Source: Scytolyngbya sp. HA4215-MV1 (GTDB lineage Bacteria > Cyanobacteriota > Cyanobacteriia > Leptolyngbyales > Leptolyngbyaceae). Taken from it: a DNA stretch of 64,000 nucleotides. Location: positions 124,001-188,000 of the forward strand of contig JAHHIA010000005.1 in NCBI GenBank assembly GCA_019359045.1. Reading direction: 5' to 3'. The notes beneath the pieces are model-generated. The model had not been told where the DNA came from. It made no database searches and worked only from the letters and a program-made list of their open reading frames with translations. The position numbers and the translations under genes are program-made. Of the stretch, positions 60,060 through 64,000 are shown piece by piece; the stretch's first letter is position 1, and each line of letters begins with the position of its first letter.

Positions 60060-60698
60060 ATGAACCGCGATCGCGAACCCCTGATCAGCCTTGCCCTGTA
60101 CCATCTGTTCAAATGGTCAGTGGTTAGCCCAATGCTCCATACTTATTTTCGGGGGCGGGTCTACGGAGCAGAAAACGTCCCTCTGCAGGGGCGCCTTGTG
60201 GTCGTGAGTAACCATGCCAGCGATTTTGACCCCCCCATTCTTTCTGCTTGTGTGCGTCGCCCAGTTGCATACATGGCAAAGGAAGAATTGTTTCGTGTAC
60301 CTGTGTTGAGTCAAGCCATTCAACTCTATGGTGCCTATCCAGTGAAACGCGGTTCTGCCGATCGCAGCGCCATCCGTGCCGCGATCGCCTCTCTGGAATC
60401 GGGTTGGGCAGCAGGCGTCTTTTTGCAGGGCACCCGTACTCCCGACGGACGCATCACCGCTCCCAAACTCGGTGCCGCCATGATTGCCGCCAAAGTACAG
60501 GCTCCCCTGTTACCCGTTTCTCTGTGGGGCACTCATGCCATTCTCCATAAAGGCTCTGCCTTTCCCCATCCTGTACCGATTACCGTCCGGATTGGACAAC
60601 CCATCGACCCACCGCAAGCGGGCGATCGCACCGATCTGGAAGCCATTACTCAACACTGTGCCGATAGAATCAATGAAATGCATGATTTGGGCAGGTGA
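60060..60698 (+). CDS. plsC: 1-acyl-sn-glycerol-3-phosphate acyltransferase-like protein
   Basis: 212 aa LPLAT-family protein making phosphatidate from lysophosphatidate. Motif I VVVSNHASDFDPPILS (NHx4D), GAYPVKRGSADRSAIR, and motif III VFLQGTRTPDGRI, where the usual EGTR glutamate is Gln. KVQAPLLPVSLWGTHAI corresponds to motif IV. Adjacent to fabD, as in other cyanobacteria. The TGA stop lies within the first unit of a 9-bp tandem repeat, so the C-terminus may have been altered by it. The E-to-Q change occurs in this cyanobacterial subgroup as far as I recall, so activity is likely kept. Confidence 0.88.
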   Translation: MNRDREPLISLALYHLFKWSVVSPMLHTYFRGRVYGAENVPLQGRLVVVSNHASDFDPPILSACVRRPVAYMAKEELFRVPVLSQAIQLYGAYPVKRGSADRSAIRAAIASLESGWAAGVFLQGTRTPDGRITAPKLGAAMIAAKVQAPLLPVSLWGTHAILHKGSAFPHPVPITVRIGQPIDPPQAGDRTDLEAITQHCADRINEMHDLGR

Positions 60699-60732
60699 AG
60701 TCGTGAAGTCGTGAAGTCGTGAAGCAGTGAAG
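60695..60732. repeat. 9-bp tandem repeat (GTGAAGTCG) at the plsC stop
   Basis: Three to four copies of GTGAAGTCG run from the plsC stop, trailing into GTGAAGCAGTGAAGAGGTAAAGG, then a heptamer-type tract (about 60758-60800, CTGACTCCTGGCTC). All sit between plsC and the DUF2288 gene. Confidence 0.85.
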
Positions 60733-60842
60733 AGGTAAAGGGGTAAGGTGATTTTCCCTGACTCCTGGCTCTTGACCCCTGAATTCTGACTCCTGTCTCC
60801 ACTCGTGCCTTCTGTCCCCCTATCCCCTACCCCCCGACTCCT

Positions 60843-61133
60843 ATGCAAGACTTACGCACCGAACTTACAGAATCTCTAGACGAAGCCACTTGGGATTGGT
60901 TGATGCCCCATGCCAAACGAGACTCTGTGATTGTAGTAAGTCCAGAATTGGATTTGTTGGATGTGGGAGTGGCGATCGCTAGCGACAACACGACTTCGGT
61001 ACAGCATTGGATCGCCGAAAGCCTGATTGCCAAGCCATCTCCTGACCAGTTGGCAAATTGGAACGACCATCTTAACCAACGATTTACAGCCCTAATAGTA
61101 CAACCTTACGTTCTGGTACAAGAACTCGAATAA
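60843..61133 (+). CDS. DUF2288 protein
   Basis: 96 aa. The sequence matches the DUF2288 pattern: an N-terminal helix (DLRTELTESLDEATWDWLMP), VIVVSPELDLLDVGVAIASD, SVQHWIAESLIAKPSPDQL and a C-terminal FTALIVQPYVLVQE. Small soluble proteins widespread in cyanobacteria; function unknown. It begins directly after the repeat tract and stands alone before the lipase gene (81 bp). Confidence 0.88.
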   Translation: MQDLRTELTESLDEATWDWLMPHAKRDSVIVVSPELDLLDVGVAIASDNTTSVQHWIAESLIAKPSPDQLANWNDHLNQRFTALIVQPYVLVQELE

Positions 61134-61214
61134 ATGTCTAAAATCCAGAATTTTATCGGTGCAATCGGTATCTATCGAATGTCCGCTGTATAAAAAGCGA
61201 AGGAGATACTCGCA

Positions 61215-61982
61215 ATGGATTATGCTAAAGCCCTCAAATGTGCCCAGCTTTCACAGGAAGTCTATCGCGATTTTTCAGGCATCCAATTTAGCGGGTTTCC
61301 GAACATTACTCCCGACTGCATTGATCAATCCGCTACCGACACCCAATGTGCTGTTTTGCTAGATGCCCCTGGAGCCAATCTCTACATTGTTTTCCGGGGC
61401 AGCGAGAAACGCGCCGACTGGAACACCAACTTTGACATTCAAGAAGAAGTGGCTGATTTCCAGGAAGCAGTGATTCAAGAACAAATTGTTGACAATCGGG
61501 AACCGATTTATCCCTATGCTGGGGAAAGTAAATCGGGTGCAAAGATGCATCGGGGCTTCGTTTCTGCTTATATGTCCGTGCGAGAGCAAATCCATACTTA
61601 TCTGAAAAACTATACGGCTGCAACGGTCATTGTCACAGGTCATAGCTTGGGGGGAGCCTTAGCTACACTGGCTGCGGTAGATGTGCAGTACAACTTCGCT
61701 AGCAAGTTTAAGATTGAGGTTTATACGTTTGGTGCACCCAGAGTTGGCAATGGCGGATTTAGAGATTCATTCAACCGTCGCGTCCCTGACAGCTATCGGT
61801 TTGTCTATGGTATGGATATCGTGCCTGCCTTACCCCGTCCCTGGCAAGGATACAGCCATGTCGATAAAGAATACAGATTGGGACCTCGGTTCAGCCTCAA
61901 TTTTCTAACGCGCCGCTTTAAAGACCATCAAATCCAAAATTATATTGATGCATTGAAAGACCTGGTGGTTAAGCAAGCTTAA
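61215..61982 (+). CDS. Class 3 lipase family protein
   Basis: 255 aa with AAGGAGA nine bases before the ATG. Alpha/beta hydrolase of the fungal triacylglycerol lipase type. Nucleophile Ser in VIVTGHSLGGALATLAAVD, Asp in RFVYGMDIVPALPRP (the DxVP turn) and a C-terminal His in KDHQIQNYIDAL complete the triad. LYIVFRGSEKRADWNTNFDI forms the oxyanion side, and GAPRVGNGGF is typical. No signal peptide, so it is likely cytoplasmic and may act on membrane lipids. Confidence 0.92.
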   Translation: MDYAKALKCAQLSQEVYRDFSGIQFSGFPNITPDCIDQSATDTQCAVLLDAPGANLYIVFRGSEKRADWNTNFDIQEEVADFQEAVIQEQIVDNREPIYPYAGESKSGAKMHRGFVSAYMSVREQIHTYLKNYTAATVIVTGHSLGGALATLAAVDVQYNFASKFKIEVYTFGAPRVGNGGFRDSFNRRVPDSYRFVYGMDIVPALPRPWQGYSHVDKEYRLGPRFSLNFLTRRFKDHQIQNYIDALKDLVVKQA

Positions 61983-62059
61983 GGCTGGTATTTGGAGAGT
62001 AATCTCTGCTGATTGTGAGATTGACACAGTTCTCGCTGTCGGAATTCAGGAGTTGGAAT

Positions 62060-63592
62060 TCAGGAGCGATCGCGATCGATCTCAATCACCCCATAAACAT
62101 CTGGGTTATCGATCGCACTTTCACCCGCCTGGGTTGCCATATTCTCATGAAACGTAAGATTGCCCAATGACCGAACCTTGGGCACGATCGCCACACCGGC
62201 TTGGGTCTTGAGCGCTTCCGTCACCATGAAAAGTGCCCCCCCTTTGCCTTGACCAGGATTGGTGCCCTGTCCAGCGATCGCGGCATTCTGGCGAAACGTC
62301 ACACCTTGCAGCGTCACAGTTCCGGCTCGGACAAACACTGCACCGCCAAATCCGCCGCCGCCGCCGCTACTGCCCAAACTGCCATTGCCCCCGCCAAAGC
62401 CTCCCAAACCAGGCAACCCAGCAATGCCAATCCTACCGCCATTGCCACCCGTACCGCCACTGCCACCCCCTCCCCCAAAACCGCCCCTTCCGCCATTTCC
62501 GCCATTGCCACCATTCCCCGCATCATGATAGACCGGAGGCTCATTCGGTTTGGTGGTTAATTGAGCATTGCCGCCGTTGCCGCCATTGCCAGCATTGCCA
62601 AAACCGCCAAAGCCACCGCCACCGCCAAAAGCGATCGTCCCCATACTTGTGGGATTTGCCAAATGCTCCAGGTTACTAAAGCCGCCAAAGATCCCAATCC
62701 CGCCATTACCGCCATCTCCCCCGTTACCGCCATTGCCACCATCGGCTCCCCCATTTCCCCCATTACCGCCATTGCCCGCATTACCGAAGCCACCAAATCC
62801 ACCGCCTCCCCCAAAGGCAATGCTGCCAATACCATGGATGCCAATGCCATTCACTCCCGCGATCGCCCCCCGATTTGCCTTCAATTGACCTTTCTGGCTG
62901 GTAATCTGAACGGTTTCTGGCAGAGCAGCCTCCTCAAAATCTGCCAAACTGATGCCATTGAGACCGACGATCGCCCCTCGATTGACTTCCAGATGATTGC
63001 GATCTGTGGTGACTTGGCTGCGCAGCGGCAACTCCCGACGACTGCCATCTCCCCCAATCGCCTGGTTAGCAACAAACATCACCCCTTTCATCGTCACTGT
63101 ACCATCGTTGATAAACACGCCCCCTCCCATGCCCGCTGCGCCGCCGCTGCCCTGCCTGCCTGCTTCTCCCTTTGCTAGCCCATGAGCAATAATGAGGTTT
63201 TCGAGCGTCACGTTGCCGCGATCGAGATACAGAACCCGCACCGTATCATTGCCACTAATCGTGACATTTCCATTCCCAAGCAAAACCAGATTACTCCGGA
63301 TTTTGGGTAAAGACTGGGTAAGCGTAATCGTACCGTTGAGACCGCGCAAATCCAACAAGGTCAACTCAGACTGGTGATTCGCCTGTTCAATGGCCGATCG
63401 CAAAGAGCCTGCGCCGGTCTCTCTCGTGGTTGTAATGGGTAGGATATGGCGAAAGGTTGTTTCCGCCGCCTGAACGGGCAGTATGGTCAGTAGCCAAATC
63501 CAGACGATCGCTAAAACAACCCCAAAGATCAGCCCAAATCGCCAGCGACTTTCCCCAAGCCCAAAGTATTGCCTCAGCACCCAGACAAACAT
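62060..63592 (-). CDS. Glycine-rich beta-helix envelope protein
   Basis: 510 aa. An N-terminal membrane segment (FGLIFGVVLAIVWIWLLTIL, about 24-43) acts as signal or anchor. Residues about 55-190 are CSLREA/POMP-like: TRETGAGSLRSAIEQANHQ and TLLDLRGLNGTITLTQSLP, followed by parallel beta-helix steps (NVTISGNDTVRVLYLDRGNV). Residues about 250-410 are dense Gly-Gly-Xaa-Gly-Gly-Asn/Phe repeats, then a second helix segment (TVTLQGVTFRQNAAIAGQG). Similar proteins are surface-exposed. The Gly-rich part resembles PE-PGRS composition but shows no other relation. It is convergent with the lipase (77 bp), with a 14-bp direct repeat (GGAATTCAGGAGTT) in between. Confidence 0.85.
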   Translation of the reverse strand: MFVWVLRQYFGLGESRWRFGLIFGVVLAIVWIWLLTILPVQAAETTFRHILPITTTRETGAGSLRSAIEQANHQSELTLLDLRGLNGTITLTQSLPKIRSNLVLLGNGNVTISGNDTVRVLYLDRGNVTLENLIIAHGLAKGEAGRQGSGGAAGMGGGVFINDGTVTMKGVMFVANQAIGGDGSRRELPLRSQVTTDRNHLEVNRGAIVGLNGISLADFEEAALPETVQITSQKGQLKANRGAIAGVNGIGIHGIGSIAFGGGGGFGGFGNAGNGGNGGNGGADGGNGGNGGDGGNGGIGIFGGFSNLEHLANPTSMGTIAFGGGGGFGGFGNAGNGGNGGNAQLTTKPNEPPVYHDAGNGGNGGNGGRGGFGGGGGSGGTGGNGGRIGIAGLPGLGGFGGGNGSLGSSGGGGGFGGAVFVRAGTVTLQGVTFRQNAAIAGQGTNPGQGKGGALFMVTEALKTQAGVAIVPKVRSLGNLTFHENMATQAGESAIDNPDVYGVIEIDRDRS

Positions 63593-63750
63593 CCCCCTAC
63601 ACCCTCACGATCGAGTTACCATGTCTCATCGATATCACCCTTGTCACCCAGATGCCATCTATCACATCAGGAAAGTCATCACCAACTCATGAAGTTCTAC
63701 CTACCTCATTCGCGTGACTGATTCTTGATCATCGATAGTGGTTTTACTGC

Positions 63751-64000
63751 ATGACTTTTATTTCCTTGCCTGCAACTGCTCTCCTTATTTATATCAGCAT
63801 TAACCTCTGGTTATATTGGTCAGTTTTTTGTCATGAAATGGGGCATTTTATCTTTGCCAAAATTTCAGGAATTAAACCGTATCGAGTCAAGGTTGGATCG
63901 GGTCCTCAGCTATTTCGAGGACGATGGTTCGATGCCATTTTTGAATTGAGGCTCTTCCCTTCAGGAGGCGTTACTTATACTGCCTATTCCCATCTCGAAG
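63751..64000 (+). CDS. M50 site-2 protease-like membrane protein, 3'-truncated by window edge
   Basis: 83 codons are visible, beginning MTFISLPATALLIYISINLW, a membrane helix. FCHEMGHFIFAKISGI carries the zinc-binding HExxH motif within a hydrophobic segment, and KVGSGPQLFRGRWFDAIFEL followed by RLFPSGGVTY matches the beta loop after the first helices in M50 intramembrane proteases. The second metal-ligand motif (NxxPxxxLDG) lies beyond the window. The gene starts 158 bp from the divergent glycine-rich protein. Confidence 0.82.
   Translation, partial: MTFISLPATALLIYISINLWLYWSVFCHEMGHFIFAKISGIKPYRVKVGSGPQLFRGRWFDAIFELRLFPSGGVTYTAYSHLE

Noticed and set aside
62201-63178. Long proline- and alanine-rich + strand frames
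   Set aside because: They are reverse readings of the GC-rich glycine repeat of the minus-strand gene.
1-64000. tRNA or rRNA genes
   Set aside because: I looked through the intergenic stretches for cloverleaf-like dyads and rRNA text and saw none, though a covariance search could not be run.

Overview
The window is cyanobacterial chromosome. It carries petC-petA (Rieske protein and cytochrome f) with a photosystem I accumulation factor upstream, abundant HIP1-type GCGATCGC octamers, a DUF928 gene beside a CHAT/TPR gene, a multi-PAS hybrid kinase, DUF2288, and heptamer short tandem repeats between (and inside) genes. The size, signalling load and repeats suggest a filamentous, Leptolyngbya- or Oscillatoriales-like organism, but the species cannot be read from the sequence.

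Layout. 0-7.1 kb: the 3' part of a hybrid histidine kinase, a small ORF, a response regulator-EAL pseudogene with four lesions, a 95-bp MITE-like palindrome and a DUF6585-like membrane protein. 7.1-21 kb: a cell-envelope glycosylation region. It holds a polyprenyl-phosphate glycosyltransferase (GT2), a + strand trio resembling decaprenyl-phosphate phosphoribosyltransferase, a YqeG/Gep4-type phosphatase and an SMR-type carrier, five integral-membrane proteins of GT-C type (two or three of ArnT/PMT type, one PIG-V-like), and an HTTM-DCC fusion. Part of this stretch is AT-rich and poor in HIP1 sites. 21-30.4 kb: an acylation region with NDH-2-like oxidoreductase, SGNH-like protein, MBOAT acyltransferase, acyl carrier protein, acyl-CoA dehydrogenase, fatty acyl-AMP ligase and, divergently, an Sfp-type phosphopantetheinyl transferase. 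30.4-39.4 kb: a glycosyltransferase, fabH, a large coiled-coil repeat protein, a Ser/Thr kinase, ribokinase, a 59-aa protein and a Uma2 remnant. 39.4-42.7 kb: a four-gene envelope cassette behind two LexA-box-like sites. 43-53 kb: an inositol-phosphatase-family enzyme, CHAT/TPR and DUF928, an Rpn-type nuclease with an expanding repeat, and a GH15-like protein. 53-64 kb: PSI factor, petC, petA, sbcC, fabD, plsC, DUF2288, a class 3 lipase, a glycine-rich beta-helix protein and the start of an M50-like protease.

The most interesting candidate system is at 22.6-30.4 kb. Its parts match, role for role, the Dlt (D-alanylation) machine: adenylating ligase (FAAL for DltA), carrier protein (ACP for DltC), MBOAT (for DltB) and a membrane-anchored SGNH protein (for DltD). 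An acyl-ACP dehydrogenase and a PPTase are added. I infer that it activates a fatty acid, desaturates it on the carrier and exports the acyl group to an envelope acceptor, possibly a glycan made by the neighbouring glycosyltransferases. A second candidate is the cassette at 39.4-42.6 kb: two sites that fit the cyanobacterial LexA consensus lie over its promoter region, which suggests DNA-damage control of uncharacterised envelope proteins.
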